Source: Congeria kusceri
Taxonomy: Eukaryota; Mollusca; Bivalvia; Myida; Dreissenidae
Assembly: GCA_027627225.1 (NCBI GenBank)
Contig: CM051036.1
Coordinates: 39,448,426 to 39,512,425 of the forward strand
DNA length: 64,000 bases
Direction of reading: 5' to 3'
Every line of letters begins with the position of its first letter. Position 1 is the first letter of the stretch. A program made the translations under genes and the position numbers. Positions 12,145-24,340 of the stretch are shown here, one piece after another. The notes beneath the pieces were generated by a model. The model was not told the DNA's origin. It made no database searches and saw nothing but the letters and a program-made list of their open reading frames with translations.

Positions 12145-13050
12145 ATGTTTACTCATGCTTAAATCTTCAAAGTAATTCCGCAAGCAAATTGCTGCACAAC
12201 AATCCATTTCAAAGAATCAGTGTCTTTATGACAGCTTTGCGGCGTAATTCCTGGTAAGTGACATTATTAGATGTCATGACTTTACCAAAGCCAACAAGAT
12301 CAGAGGCTTACGTTTAATATTTGGTTACCATGTGTGTTCTTGAATAAAACGGGTTGCCCACAGGTATTTACATGTTTACAGCTGAGAACAGTGTTTTTTA
12401 CGCATAAGAAATGTGCAAATAAAAATGCTTTTAATAATACTTTGTAAATTCAAAAACTTATAGATCTACTTCAAATACTTTTTATTTATGTACTCTTTAT
12501 TTTACATTAAACATAAAATAGATTAATATAGCGTGAATCCAATTTCTCTGTACTTTTTTAAAATTATTATTGGAGGGAAAGTAGCCTTGTTTGCAAATCA
12601 TTTAGGCTATAAAATGACTTATTGTGACATAAAGTACATTCCTATAATTGGTAACATGTGTTTTGATAAAATCAGAAACAAGTTTCAGTCAATACTAATG
12701 AAGATAATTTTCTCTGTGAATGCCTTATTATTTTATTTCTTCGCTGGGAAAAACAATTTAAACAACACGATACGTTAATTATTAACAAGAAGCCAAATCG
12801 ATTGCGGTATTTCTTTTATGTACCGAAACTTATTCTATATAAATGATGAAGTTATTAGTCAAATTCCCGCCTAATATTATTTGTAGCATAGCTGGATCCA
12901 AACGATATTGCGGTCCTAGAATGTTTTGGTTTTTCTGTCGTTAATGAAGATGACGTAACACTAATTAGGGCATAACATAAGCACTGGTGTAGAAATATCT
13001 TGCGGTCTGGGCCAGAGTTTTTATAATACAAACATTATTTTTATCAAATA
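12145..13050. repeat. Segmental duplication, copy at 12.1-13.1 kb
   Basis: This segment matches 18818-20700 in order. It contains 'gtttactcatgctta', the palindrome-like 'agtaatt(t)cc..aaattgctgc', a 'tttggttac' block, an 'atttacagct' block, 'caaataaaaa', and near its end the 'tggatccaaa', 'ttaatgaaga' and 'gatgtaacactaattagggcat'-type words. The other copy is longer because two MITEs (19333-19638, 19810-20070) lie in it. The part near 16135-16325 is a third relative. No exon could be proved, although 'ttcctg|gtaagtgaca' at about 12250 looks like a splice donor. Confidence 0.5.
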
Positions 13051-13333
13051 GGATGTAGATCTTATTGACATTTGAAGACATAAAAGACAAATAATAATAT
13101 AGTCAGCACACTACACACAGACAGTATTGATTATTTTCGTATAATGGACATAAGTGTATTACGTAATGTTATATGAATGTACTTTCCACGGCGTCGGCAT
13201 TAAGAAAACTCAATCTCATTGAATAAATATATACAGTAGGTGCACATGTAGCTGCAGTCACTGAAATGTAACTACAATGGTAAATCAGATGGATAGACGG
13301 TTATGGAACGAGCAGTTGTCATAAAATATATTT

Positions 13334-13856
13334 GAAGCGTGTCGTGGGTAATCCGAGTTTATACATGTGCGTAAAGTGTCGTCCTGTATCAGCCTGTGCA
13401 GTTCGCACAGGCTAATCCAGGACGGCACTTTCCGCCTACAGTGGATTTATGTTTCGAAGAGACTTCCTTCAAACAGACAATACCATAAAAGCGGAAAGTG
13501 CCGTCCTTAGCACGTATTCACCAACCCATTTTTAGACGTAAGACTTAAGAATAAAGAATATACGTGAAACTGGTTTATTCTAAAATTGTTGTTAATTCGA
13601 ATCTTTCTAGATATTAACCTGTGCAAAAGTCTGCATTCTTTATTAGGAATTATTTATTAATAATTTATTAACATTGGTATCTGGCGTATTTGCCAACAAA
13701 GAAGTGGTTTTCTTGATTCTAGGCCTATTCTTTATTCTCAAGTCTAAGAATGGGTTGCTGAATACGGGCCTGGATTAGCCTGTGCGTACTGTACAAGCTG
13801 ATCCAAGATGACACTTTACTCACATGCATTAAGCCCTGTTTTCCCATGACACGCTT
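13334..13856. mobile_element. Hairpin MITE (GTGTCGTCC family), interrupted copy
   Basis: The ends are GAAGCGTGTCGTGGG and the complement of CCCATGACACGCTT. Inside are the paired stem segments 'gtgcgtaaagtgtcgtcc', 'cctgtgcagt', 'ggacggcactttccgc' and, further on, 'gcggaaagtgccgtcc', which allow a long cruciform. The intact relative is at 19810-20070 (261 bp). This copy is split by a second inverted-repeat element at about 13509-13768. It is non-coding. Confidence 0.85.
13509..13768. mobile_element. MITE inserted inside another MITE
   Basis: The left end CGTATTCACCAACCCATT and the right end AATGGGTTGCTGAATACG are inverted copies with one mismatch in the outer 18 bp. The inverted repeat continues inward (TTAGAC.TAAGA, then AATAAAGAATA). 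Removing it rejoins 'gtgccgtcc' to 'tggattagcctgtgcg', which restores the order seen in the uninterrupted copy at 19810-20070. The target duplication is short and I could not fix it. Confidence 0.8.
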
Positions 13857-14269
13857 TTAATATAAATACGGATGTGTTTTTTTCTGTGTAGCAAGTAACT
13901 TTATTTAACAAGAGCAACTTTCCGTAAACTTTAGAATAGTCAGCTGTTAAATGGTTTAGGTTAAGTAATGTCCTATGAACATAAGGTAGATTCAAGGCAG
14001 AGAAAATAACACGTCTTGACCAAAAGGTCGAGGCATTAAGCGTTTAACAACCTCACCATCTGAATTTGTCGCTGCCTCTGTAAGTACTTCAGTGTTCAAC
14101 AGCCGCTAGATATTTGCACTGTTTATGTGTTTTACAAGGCAACTTCGCAATATATCATAGTTGTTTATATTTACTGTATGTGTTAATTTATACATCTCAA
14201 TATATTTCAACGCAAGTGATATAGCACAGGCAATGAAATAATGTCAGTTGCATAAAACTTGTTTGCAGA

Positions 14270-14600
14270 TCAAATATTCTTAAGTACATTCATGCACAGA
14301 AGGTATGCTAACATTGTCTAACTAAAGAAACAAAACCACTTTGAAGTGAAGTAATCTTGTTTTGGCTGACAATCGTCTTTATTATGTTATTTGACAAATG
14401 TCAGGAGCTTTATGAACTATAGAACCTTTTGTACCAATCTGACCAATTATCTGTTGTAACAATGATCAATAATAACATCGATCGTTACCGTTCTAATGTT
14501 CTTTTAATGCACTGTACGAAACTACCTTGACACGAATACATACATTTTTTGCAATACGTGCAAGAATGCGAGTATTCGTTTTAAAATTACAAAAGCGTGT
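14270..14600. repeat. Diverged segment related to 40385-40690
   Basis: The two regions share words in order: 'gctaacattgtct', 'atgtcagga', 'atagaacctt', 'accaattat/actaattacc', 'atcaataataac/atcataataacc' and 'gcaagaa.g.g'. A weaker relative is at about 45370-45430. This suggests an ancient duplication across the window. No gene is recognised. Confidence 0.35.
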
Positions 14601-16130
14601 TTTAGTAACTGGTTTTGGTGTATATATATGGCAGTAATATGAGGATATGAGAGATACGTTTGTGCTATTGCTAGAGCCAATAACAGCTGTGACATTTAAA
14701 AAAAGATGTTCGAATTACACAATTGTATTAAAACAACTGGAACAAAGTCAAAATAAAATAAATTATGCTTAACATGTTGGTACTTGCGGATTGCAATTAC
14801 TGACTTAACTTGCATGCACGTCCAGTGCGCTGCCGACAACGGTCCACGTATATCAGATGATATTTCCGTTGAGTCATTTTGATATTAGCACAATCTAAAA
14901 TACAAATATGGACAATACCCGCTTTGTAACTAAAACAAACATTATTAGCATGTATAATGTTATGTCGTGTACATCGGCTCTTGATGTTATAAGCCCAGAT
15001 TGCACAATCTGAGTCCAAACGTGTTATATTTTAAAGGGCCTTATTCACAGATTGGCAAATTGACAATTTTCTAAAGTTTTGACATAGATCCCAAAAATAC
15101 AAATACATCATATAACAAAAACAAGCGAAATAGCACTCCTGACATACAAATATCTTGAACCAAAATTATCGTTTATTGGTAATCATCAATTGAAGTGGAT
15201 ACAATTATAAAGCGTGTGTAACGATTTTCGTCGGCATTTTGAAAACCACGCATATAATTTACATAGAGTTTAAATACACTACAATGACTGTAAGTCCGAA
15301 TGGCCGACTGATAAGCACGCAATTTTTTGTATTCGAAAGGTCGTATGTATGAGTCCCGACAAAGGTAATATTTTAATTTATTTTTTTAAATATGCTATTT
15401 GTTTTTGGTTAGTCAAATTCTTTAGTTTTCGCAGTAAAGACATTTAATGATTTTATTTTAAACTCAAATCTGTCCATTAGTCTCTTTAACTGGATCAGCA
15501 AATATGCATGTTTGAATGAATCAGCACATCATAAAATGTTGTTGTTGTTGTTGTTGTTTTTGTTCGTTTATAAATTAGCATAAATGAATGAAAACACAGA
15601 AAACAAACACATTTTGTTTTAATATTTCATACGAATATTGAATTTCCGGTCATAACTTAACAGGAAAATACCACTAAATATGTTTCAAACTTTTCTATAT
15701 TTCAAACAAGAAAACTAGATTTTAACTCATTCGTTTTCAAATGACATGTTATAAGAATGATAGAAACGACAGTCGAACAAAATACACCAAACGGTTATCA
15801 CGTGCTAGAATTTATCACAATAACTATGATATAAACAAAGACATGGTATCCTTAATTTAGCTTCTTCGCATTTGTTATTTTTGAAATGTTACATAGTTCT
15901 TAATTTACATCCAGCAACTATCTTGCAATATAATTATAATGAGCGGTTATAGCTGTTATGGTAGGATAAATAAGAACATCTGTCAATCATTGTAGTCGGA
16001 ATTGACATTCAAAATTTCAGGAATTCCGATCACAAACGTCCTTATGTTTTTAGAATGTAATATTTACGTTATACCTTATATAAGACTTTTTTCATGGTAC
16101 TCTATTGCTGTTTATTCGTCATATATAAAT
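14601..16130. other. Gene-free stretch
   Basis: AT-rich DNA with a (GTT)n run near 15539-15560. A possible tRNA-like segment at about 15300-15350 is too weak to call. No exon is supported. Confidence 0.45.
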
Positions 16131-16134
16131 TAAA

Positions 16135-16325
16135 CGTTTACTCACACTTTTAATGTGAAAAGTAATTTCCGCAAGGAAATTGCTGCGCAGCGCTCTGTTC
16201 AGACCGATCGGTGTCTTTATGTCAACTTTTGCTCAGTAATCACTCCGGAGTGATATTATATCCGGTGTGAATTATTAGACTTCGTGTTATTACTAAACCC
16301 AACAAATTTCGGAGGCTTATGTTTT
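16135..16325. repeat. Third copy of the palindrome-bearing duplicated segment
   Basis: This matches the starts of the copies at 12145 and 18818: 'gtttactca', then 'agtaatttccgcaaggaaattgctgc', then 'gtgtctttatgtca' and a 'ggcttatgtttta' block. The palindrome AATTTCC-GCAA-GGAAATT at 16164-16181 is perfect. Confidence 0.5.
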
Positions 16326-16859
16326 ATTTTTGGTCTAAAAATAATGTCAAGACAGAAATTATATCATTACATATGTTTACATCACCGGAAAAAAACTGTG
16401 AAAATATTCATAACTACTGCTAAAAACTTACTAACCTTTTATCTGGATATCAGGTTACGAACGTACGTACGTGTAGCATTCATCAGGCAATTTTGTTTGT
16501 ATTTATTTACTGTTGTCACTGCCTCTGTTTCCATTCTATACATCGCATGCATTGTTGTAACTCATAGTCAAAACTGTTAACGGGAGATAACTGTTGTAAT
16601 GCGCGCTTACAGAGAGATCGAAAAGCTAAATTATATTCTATAAAAAGCAGACGTGTCTTGCAATAAACAAATATTAGGCATCACGTAACCTATTTGTTAT
16701 CAGTGTAATGGTGCGATAGGTAGAAAGCAGTCGAACGCAAAACAACTGATCTTTGTTCGTTTACAAATTATTTTTTAGTGTTCTTCTCCCCATGATATGC
16801 ATAAAGTGCAGCTTTACTGTATAATCAATTTGCCTTCATTTCCCATGCTGTCGTAGTCA

Positions 16860-17137
16860 GATGTAAGTGCATTGGCTTGAGATCGCCGTTCTTGGGTTCA
16901 AGCTGATTACGCATGCGCCGTATTCGCCGGACCTGGCACCCTTTGATTTCGCGATTTTCCCTCATATCAAATCAATGCTGAAAGGTCGACGGTTTGAAAC
17001 ACTGGAAGACCTGCGGGCGGAGACGAACTCTGTCATTCGACAACTTCCGGCCGATCAATGATTTCATCCACAAGCAGTGGATACATAGACACATGCGGTG
17101 CATAGACTGTCATGGACAATACTTTGAGAAAATATAG
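16860..17137 (+). mobile_element. Mariner-family transposase, C-terminal fragment
   Basis: The first frame (16867-17061) reads a mariner-type stretch with HAPYSPDLAPFDFAIFP, where the final catalytic aspartate of the DD34D triad is expected, followed by the GRRFETLEDL helix. After a frameshift at about 17057 the next frame continues to a stop at 17135-17137 with the typical C-terminal pattern: H..WI.RH.RCID..G.YFEK. The first two catalytic aspartates and the DNA-binding domain are absent. The fragment is under 300 bp and is dead. Inverted repeats were not found. Confidence 0.8.
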
Positions 17138-17849
17138 ACTAGTGTTACATGTTAAGTTAAAGGAACAGAACATGACGTCGTCAGTGTACATCGATGACGT
17201 TACTTTTGACGTTTCGTGCGCCATTAACGCTGTAGTATCATTGTTGAATTAAATGTTATTATTTTATGAATATCATAAACATGATCAATGGTACATGTTC
17301 TTTGTTGAGGAAAATGTGTGCTTTTTTGGCATATTAATTTTATGTGTATTCGGTTAAAGACATTAAAAATATTGAACCAAATGCACACCCCTCGTAAATG
17401 GCGTTATGCATCAGGAACAGAGCATGTACAATATTTCAACCAATGCTGTATGCTGTGTTGCTTCACTTCCCACGTAATATATTGGTCTGCATGGATGTTT
17501 TGGCCGTTCGTTATAACCTTATAGTAGTATAGTGCTTCAGTTTTTACAGATAATGGCGACAACTCTGCAGCGGTTAACTTTGACCCTTTCTTTATAGTTT
17601 TCTGCCCAGTGGTTATAAACCATGGAAATGCAGGCTCTGAAGCAATCGACAATGCATATACAGGTTACTGCGTATAAGTTTTGCAACTGTTGGAAATACC
17701 AGATTCATCTGTTTTCCATCAATTAATCAAATTGAAGTCCTTCTTTTTATTTGGTCTTACTTTTATATGTTATAGTATTCATTTTGCCATCAATGTAAAC
17801 AGAGTCATCCACCACAAATGATCAAATGGCGACCGGGTGCCTGGGCCAA

Positions 17850-18660
17850 AATTATCAACTATCCAGTTGACTCTGGTTCGACCTTTCAAATTTCAACTTA
17901 GTCCAAGATCTTACGCCTCTGCAAAAACTGTGCAAGTTTGATCAATATTAAATGCACAGTTTCCGTATTTTACACACTAACTTTTTTACATTTTGTCATG
18001 AACAACGGTCATTGACAAGGGTGTTTGTAACCCGATCAAATTCACTTGGGGTTTGTTCCGACATCTTTAGTTATGCATAAACTGTGGTTAAAATTTGATA
18101 TAGAACTGAGGTCTCTATCTAGCATAAACGATGTTTTGATATTTTTTGTGGTAAAAATGGACCAATAACTCTGATACAACGTCAGGCACATATTGTGCTA
18201 GTTTGGTCAAGATTTCATGAAAAAAATGAAGTCCTTGCCCTGAACACAGTCCATAATATGATGAACATGCATAATGTGTGCAGGTTTGGTGAAGACTGGA
18301 CAAATATTAAAAGCTTTTTCCTGCACAGAGTCCATGTATGCATTTCGTTTTACTTACATGGGTCAATAACGCTGCGATTGTTTGGTCATTTTTAGACAAA
18401 ATTGTTGACAACATTTACACCTTTTTACGAACAAGTCAAATAATTCTTATAGTGTTTCTTGGTCGATCTTGGCTATATTTGCCTTCGTCTGCGATTTAAT
18501 AGTCATACACAAACTGTGGAAGTAAGGTCAATATTGAATGAAAATTATTGTCTCTATTGCGACCACAAGCCAATTGTAGACGGAGTAAGTACGGACGACG
18601 GAAGCCGGACGACGGAAGCCGGACGATACAGGACACATCCCGATTACCAATAGCCCATCG
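17850..18660. repeat. Diverged interspersed repeat with internal similarity
   Basis: Recurring phrases such as 'actgtg(c/g)aagt', 'gtgcaggtttggtgaag', 'gtttggtcaagat' and 'acacagtccat' suggest three or four old units of 130-170 bp. It ends with a doubled 'gacgacggaagccgg' word at 18597-18625. No coding sequence is seen. I recall similar repeats in molluscs but could not check. Confidence 0.4.
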
Positions 18661-19332
18661 ATCACTTCTTGCTCTTATGAGCTATAAACATAAATCTATT
18701 GTGAATTATTTCCCTAGTTTATTTTTATTATGGTATTCTTGTTGTTGTTTTATAGAGCCCCATATGTATCTTGTGACCTCCTGATGCATGCGGCAGTCCA
18801 TGTGAAATTTAAATCACTTGTTTACTCATGCTTATATCTGAGAAGTAATTTCCTCAAGGAAATTGCTGCACACTACTCTAGCTATTCAGAGCGTTCAGAG
18901 TTTTGTCTTAGCTTTTGCGACGTGATAACTCCTGTGTTTTTATTAGATTTTGTCAATTTCATACCTAGCAAGATACGGGTTTGGATTTATTTTTGGTTAC
19001 TATGGCGTTGAATTGACAGCTCAGAATCTTGTATTCATTAAAATATTTACAGCTGTTGAATGTTTTTTCATTATCAAACTTCTAAACATAATTTGGCAAA
19101 TAAAAACGTGTTTTACAATTTAGAAACGTATTATTATATGTAACAATAGCATTGATTTAATTACTTATTTATCGTATATCAAGCATGTATTTATATTTGC
19201 AAATTATGATACTAAAATTATGAAAATTTATAAAATATATTTTTTAATTGTGTTCAAAAGCAATGCCATTTTGAAACAAAGCATATATAGTAACTCAAAA
19301 TCAGATACTGAAATGAAACCATGTTTCCTTTG

Positions 19333-19638
19333 AAGGCCTAGTTTAATCCTACTTTATTTGACCCCCCCCCCCCCCCCAAAAAAAAAACAACCTGGGGTAT
19401 TGTACTCCTGTGTACTGGCACCCTGCTGTGGTCACAGTCTGGAAGCAGTGTGGAGACCCTAATCAGTTGAGATCAATACACTGCTGCAGCGGTAGATATC
19501 AATTGAAACAGTGCACTATGCCATTGCTCGGTCAACAGAGATAAAACATTGCAGATAATGACAAGATATTTTATGGTGGACCAATAAACAGAGTGGAATA
19601 CCTCACGGAGAGGCTAGACATTCATTAAACTAGGCCTT
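19333..19638. mobile_element. MITE with 15-bp perfect TIRs
   Basis: The left end AAGGCCTAGTTTAAT (19333-19347) and the right end ATTAAACTAGGCCTT (19624-19638) are perfect inverted repeats. The interior of about 276 bp is non-coding and has a C-run followed by an A-run at about 19364-19388. It is absent from the paired segment near 12.3-12.5 kb, which supports insertion after the duplication. Confidence 0.75.
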
Positions 19639-19809
19639 TAACTGGTCAGTTTTTGTGTGAATTGTGTCTATTTATAAAAATTTTGAACTCTGTTATAACT
19701 CTGTATTGTTAACATGGTTAAAATTCCATGAGGAAATATATGTTAAATACATTGGTGAAACAAATAGCAACGGTATGATAATAAATGTATATCCCACTTC
19801 AGTATATTT

Positions 19810-20070
19810 GAGGCGTGTCGCGGGAAAATCGGGCTTAATTCATGTGCGTAAAGTGTCGTCCCGGATAAGCCTGTGCAGTCCGGACAGGCTAGTCCGGGAC
19901 GACACTTTCCGTCTACAGTAGATTTATGTTTAGAAAAGACTTCCTTGAAACAGAAAATACCATAAAAGCGGAAAGTGTCGTCCCGAATCAGCGTGTGCCG
20001 ACTGCACAGGCTGACCCGGGACGACACTTTACGCACATGTATTAAACCCGGTTTTTCCACGACACGCCTC
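19810..20070. mobile_element. Hairpin MITE (GTGTCGTCC family), intact copy
   Basis: 261 bp with GAGGCGTGTCGCGGG at the left and CCACGACACGCCTC at the right. It contains two long internal hairpins: 'gtaaagtgtcgtcccgg..' against 'ccgggacgacactttccg', and 'gcggaaagtgtcgtcccg' against 'cgggacgacactttacgc'. No protein is encoded, although open frames cross it on both strands because of the symmetry. The interrupted copy is at 13334-13856. Confidence 0.9.
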
Positions 20071-20799
20071 GTTTTGTTTTTATGTCATGATGAAATAAAT
20101 GTATGTCGTACATAATGATGTAAGTAAGTCAATTATGATAAGGTATATTGTATCAGTAGGATAAACTACACATTTCAGTCTTAAAAGTAATAAAAAATAT
20201 AACATGACCAAAACTTGTGCCAATATTCAAGTTGTTCTGTCTCTGAAATGTTAACAAAACAACAAACACGGATGTTTCCAGAAGTAATTATCTTAAAAGG
20301 TATTAGTGTGAAAAAGAAATATATACCTACATGTAACGAAATATATATTTTTGATCCATCGAACCGTAAATGCCAATACTTCTTATTGTTAATTGACGTT
20401 ATTGAACTGTTATTGAATGTTTCATGGCATGTAATTCTATTTTATACGGAAAGAGAAACACAAACAAATTATACGTATGTTATCAGAAAGTAGCAAAGTG
20501 CGTTGCGTTATTTCGTGGCTAATGCTATATGTAGGCTACAATTAGATTTTCGGTATATTATATATCTAGCATGGTATGGATCCAAAACGTTCCTAGCAAT
20601 ATCTGGCATTAATGAAATTAACAAAGAAGATGTAACACTCATTAAGGCATTGAATTATATTCTGCTGCAGTAATTTGTCTCCTGGTTTATGCTAGAGTGT
20701 TATATACAAATGAATCAAATGACACATCAATCTAATAACAGATAACTGATACTAGTATATGAAGATATAACACATTTACTCGACCATTGTCTGCAGTGC

Positions 20800-22500
20800 T
20801 CATATTTCTATAATTTAAAATAAACAGGTTTGTGCCGTGCAGTAAGGCTATACCAATTTGATTCTATGTTAAGCTTCCTCTGGCTGGTAAGTTTTTGTAT
20901 GCCTGAACGAAAAAAAACAACAATTTTTACCATGTGAAATATCAAGTTGGAAAGCATATAAAAAAATTGGGAAAAAATGACTTTTAGGTGTTTGTACCAA
21001 TATTTGTAGAAATAGTGTGCAGCTAGTCAATTTATACAGTTAAAATACTGTGTTAAAGTAGGTGTCTAATATGAAGATGATATATAACAGTTTTGCAAGC
21101 AAACACTTGCTTTAGCTGCCATGAATAAGTTCTGAAAGAAATATGTTGTTTTTTTCAACTCATTGTTTTTTTGCCTGGTTGGTAAGTTTCGAAAACTCAA
21201 GGTGACGCTAAACATAGAATCAAATTTGTATGGCCTAAAGTGTTATGTCGGAAATATACAACTTTACTCAAAAGGACTTAGTTTGTTAATCTCTACGTAT
21301 GATGTCGCTGGAGTTGGTTGCATAAACTTTCGTAAACATAACATATTTACTTTATAGTAATTTGGGATATAATTTCGAACTAAAGGTAAAGCTTATTGGG
21401 GGGGGGGGGGGGCTTATATTTATCCCGGCGTTGTTTTGCTTGTTAGCAAATTTACGTACAATGTTTTGAACAGATTTGCATGAAATTTTCATGGAAGGTT
21501 GGAAATGGTTAATTAGCTGCCTTGACCAAGGTCTGCGCGTTTCGAGTGCTTTGTAGTTATTATTATTACATACGAGCTGTGAACGAACAGCATAGTACAG
21601 AACAGTGCTATGTTTCTGTATTGTCCTCTTAAACTGTTGCCACAATAGTCTGTTTCACCAATATAGAAAGTAAATATATGCACAATTACATGCGGTTAAT
21701 ATAAAATATAAAATCCCTTAACTGGTGTCGGCGATCTATCATTTATATACACTACATACCCTCGACAATTAAATAAACATCACTTGGGAACGTTTATGTG
21801 ATGAGGTTAATCAACGATACCAACTTTCTATGAATGTCGCTTCATTAGTAAACGGTTAAATGTCTTGTGCTTAAGCAATGACGACAAAAAAATAGCTAGT
21901 TAGGAAGCATAGAAAAATGACAATTCTGGCAGTGAATTTATTTACATTACTTACAATACTCTGGTAAATGTTCCCAATATCTGGGTTATTCTGGATTAAA
22001 TTGGCAAATCTTAATACAACATTACCATGTGTAATCACAAAGTAATTGTATATATTAACTTACTGTTTTGAAAGCACCTGTATATCCGTACTGTCCATTC
22101 TGCCTCGTTTTAAAGTACATATTTGTAAACCGTTCACGGAGGAACAAATGCTCCCTTACGGGAGATTTCGAAAAGCGTATAGTTTATAAATGGCGACTAT
22201 TAAAAACTACTGATGATTACATTACCTATTTGTTCTTGCACTTAGCTTGATTGGAAGGATTCAAATAAAAGTAGAACAATTTGTCTGGTTCGCTCACATA
22301 TTATTTATTGAATGTTTTGCGCCCTATGATACATATCAGGTGCTGCTTTTCTTGAAGTATATATATTACATTGCTGGAATTCCGCAGTAGGTCATTTCAT
22401 TTTGAAGCAAATTGCCTACTTCCCAGTCTGCTCTAATCAGAGCAACGCAATGTAGTTGTATTGGTATTTTTTTTGTTATCTATTCTTAATGTTCTGTCAT
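20800..22500. other. Gene-free stretch
   Basis: AT-rich DNA with a poly-G run at about 21400-21412. Open frames are short and of unconvincing composition. No exon or RNA gene is supported. Confidence 0.45.
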
Positions 22501-22522
22501 GAGTGCTTGTATGAAGAGTGCT

Positions 22523-22525
<3 letters not shown>

Positions 22526-22584
<59 letters not shown>
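22526..22584. repeat. (TA)n microsatellite
   Basis: An uninterrupted TA dinucleotide run of about 59 bp. The apparent tyrosine-isoleucine protein across it is an artefact. Confidence 0.95.
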
Positions 22585-22588
<4 letters not shown>

Positions 22589-22769
22589 TAGTATATAGTA
22601 TATAGTACATGTCGCTCTTACAATACAGTAATATATGCTTATATATATAGATATTCCTGGGATTAACAGAGGAAAAAAAAATTGAATAAAAAAAAGACAA
22701 AAAAACCCACTAAAGAACTAAAGTAAATATCAAAAATGAGATTGTTGCAAGTGGACTGTACTTGTGATT

Positions 22770-24340
22770 ATATTTCTATTAAAATATGCCATTTTAGTTC
22801 AAATTCAAGTAAAGTGTCGTTACAAAGGGCTATCTCCTTTTCTATTTGAATACGTAGTTTTAGGTACTGTGTGAAATGTAAAAAGGTTGGAAATTGTTGT
22901 TTGCATTTCATATGAAAAATGAACGATTTCATATGTATAATTATGTAATTTATAGTGTTTATTTTTTTGCGAAGACCCTTGTGTATCAAAGCTTATAATA
23001 GAGTGAGTAATTTGAACATTCAATAATTTACTATTTAAAAATGCTGATAATTGATTCCATAAGTTTTGGATATGTCTGCATTCCCAACGAGGTACTCACT
23101 TGATTCTTTGTGTTCGCTATAAAGGTCGCATAAGTTTGAGCTTGACAGTTTGCATTTAAATAAATGCTTACTTGTTGCAATAATCCTGTTAATGTATTTG
23201 TATTGGAAGTTTCTTAAAGTTTTATCAATTGTTGCTTTATATGCATTTGTATATATATTTTTCCAATTAAGTTTGCTGTTTCTGAATATATTTTCCCATT
23301 TTATTTGTGCTTGGAAGCATCGTTTAATATTGGGATATGTAAATTGTATATTAATTTATTGGATTTTGTACTTGACATCAATTTTTGTATGAATACATTT
23401 TCGGTACAAAAGTGTTTTCCATTCGTATTTGTGATTTGATATCATATTTAATACATTTTATAAAAGTATAATAACTTAGAATATTATGTGTCGGTATATC
23501 ATACAAGTTATATACTGGTACAAAGGTATATAAATCATTTATTCTATAGTCAAATAATTGGTCGACATATTTAATACCTCTATCGAACCAATCTTTATAG
23601 AAAAACATGGAGTTATTAGCTTTAATATCTTTGTTGTTCCAGATAATAATTTAAGAGTTGTTTTCTTTAGGTATGTTATTTATAATGCTTCTCCATGCTA
23701 GCAGTATTGTGTACAAAAATAAATTTTGATTTGATATGGATTGCAAGCAAGTGATGTCAATGCTGCATTCAAATATTTAATTTCCGCCATATTTTTACAA
23801 AACTTTATAATAAAAGAATTTCCAATTTCCAGTGTTGCTTTCATCGAGCAATCTCTTTACCAAACTGCTTTTTATTGCGTTTACAAATGCTTTTATATCT
23901 GTTAGTTTTATACCTCCCAATTCAATAGGTTGTATTACAGTGTTTCTTTTTATTTTATCGGGCTTTCCAAATCGAAGATGGCATCATTAATTTCTGTAAA
24001 TATGTCTATTTCTTGGATTAGGCAACACTGTTAGCATATAAACTAGTTTGGTTAATGCACTTGTCTTTAAAACTGTAACTTTACCGATAAGAGTTTTCTA
24101 AGTTGCCAACTTTTCAAAAAAGTTGTTAAATCGTGTAATTTTGGGATTATGTTTCTAACTATTGTTTCATTATCATTGTTTGTAAAAGTTATCTCTAATG
24201 TTGAGACTTCGTTGGACGTCCAACGAAATTTCATATTTTTAATTAATTCTATGTTAGTGTTTTAATATTTTTCAACTTTTAAAACAGTGCATTTATTTTT
24301 GTTTTGTTTAAATTAAGACCTGATGTTCTTCCGAAAGCGA
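22770..24340 (-). pseudogene. L1-like ORF2 C-terminal region
   Basis: Several frames on the minus strand together follow the L1-type order after the RT: the WTSNEVSTLEITFTN segment with IIPKLHD and TALTKLVYMLTVLPNP (about 24240-24030), then FYKDWFDRGIKYVDQLFD (about 23600), then the NRIIATSKHLF region with a degenerate cysteine knuckle (about 23150-23090), then KSFIFHMKCKQQFPTFLHF and YLKLRIQIEKEIALCND (about 22920-22800). Stops and frameshifts separate these blocks. This part shows that the element reaches the end of ORF2; the 3' tail was not identified. Confidence 0.75.

Larger units (their letters stand above)
18818..20700. repeat. Segmental duplication, copy at 18.8-20.7 kb
   Basis: Counterpart of 12145-13050, carrying a perfect palindrome AATTTCC-TCAA-GGAAATT at 18847-18864. 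Its second half (about 20560-20690) matches 12880-13020 with 'tggatccaaaa', 'attaatgaa' and 'gatgtaacactcattaaggcat'. Two MITEs have inserted between the halves. Confidence 0.5.

Noticed and set aside
12533..12778. 81-codon open frame with hydrophobic runs
   Set aside because: AT-driven composition and no splice or start context that could be trusted; the paired segment near 19 kb does not keep it.
15300..15360. Possible tRNA-like A and B boxes
   Set aside because: Both boxes deviate from consensus and no cloverleaf could be drawn.
19743..20060. 105-codon minus-strand open frame with a repeated LIHVRKVSSR-like peptide
   Set aside because: It lies on the hairpin MITE, and the same peptide appears on the plus strand because of the inverted symmetry.
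22497..22700. Open frame rich in tyrosine and isoleucine
   Set aside because: It is a translation of the (TA)n microsatellite.
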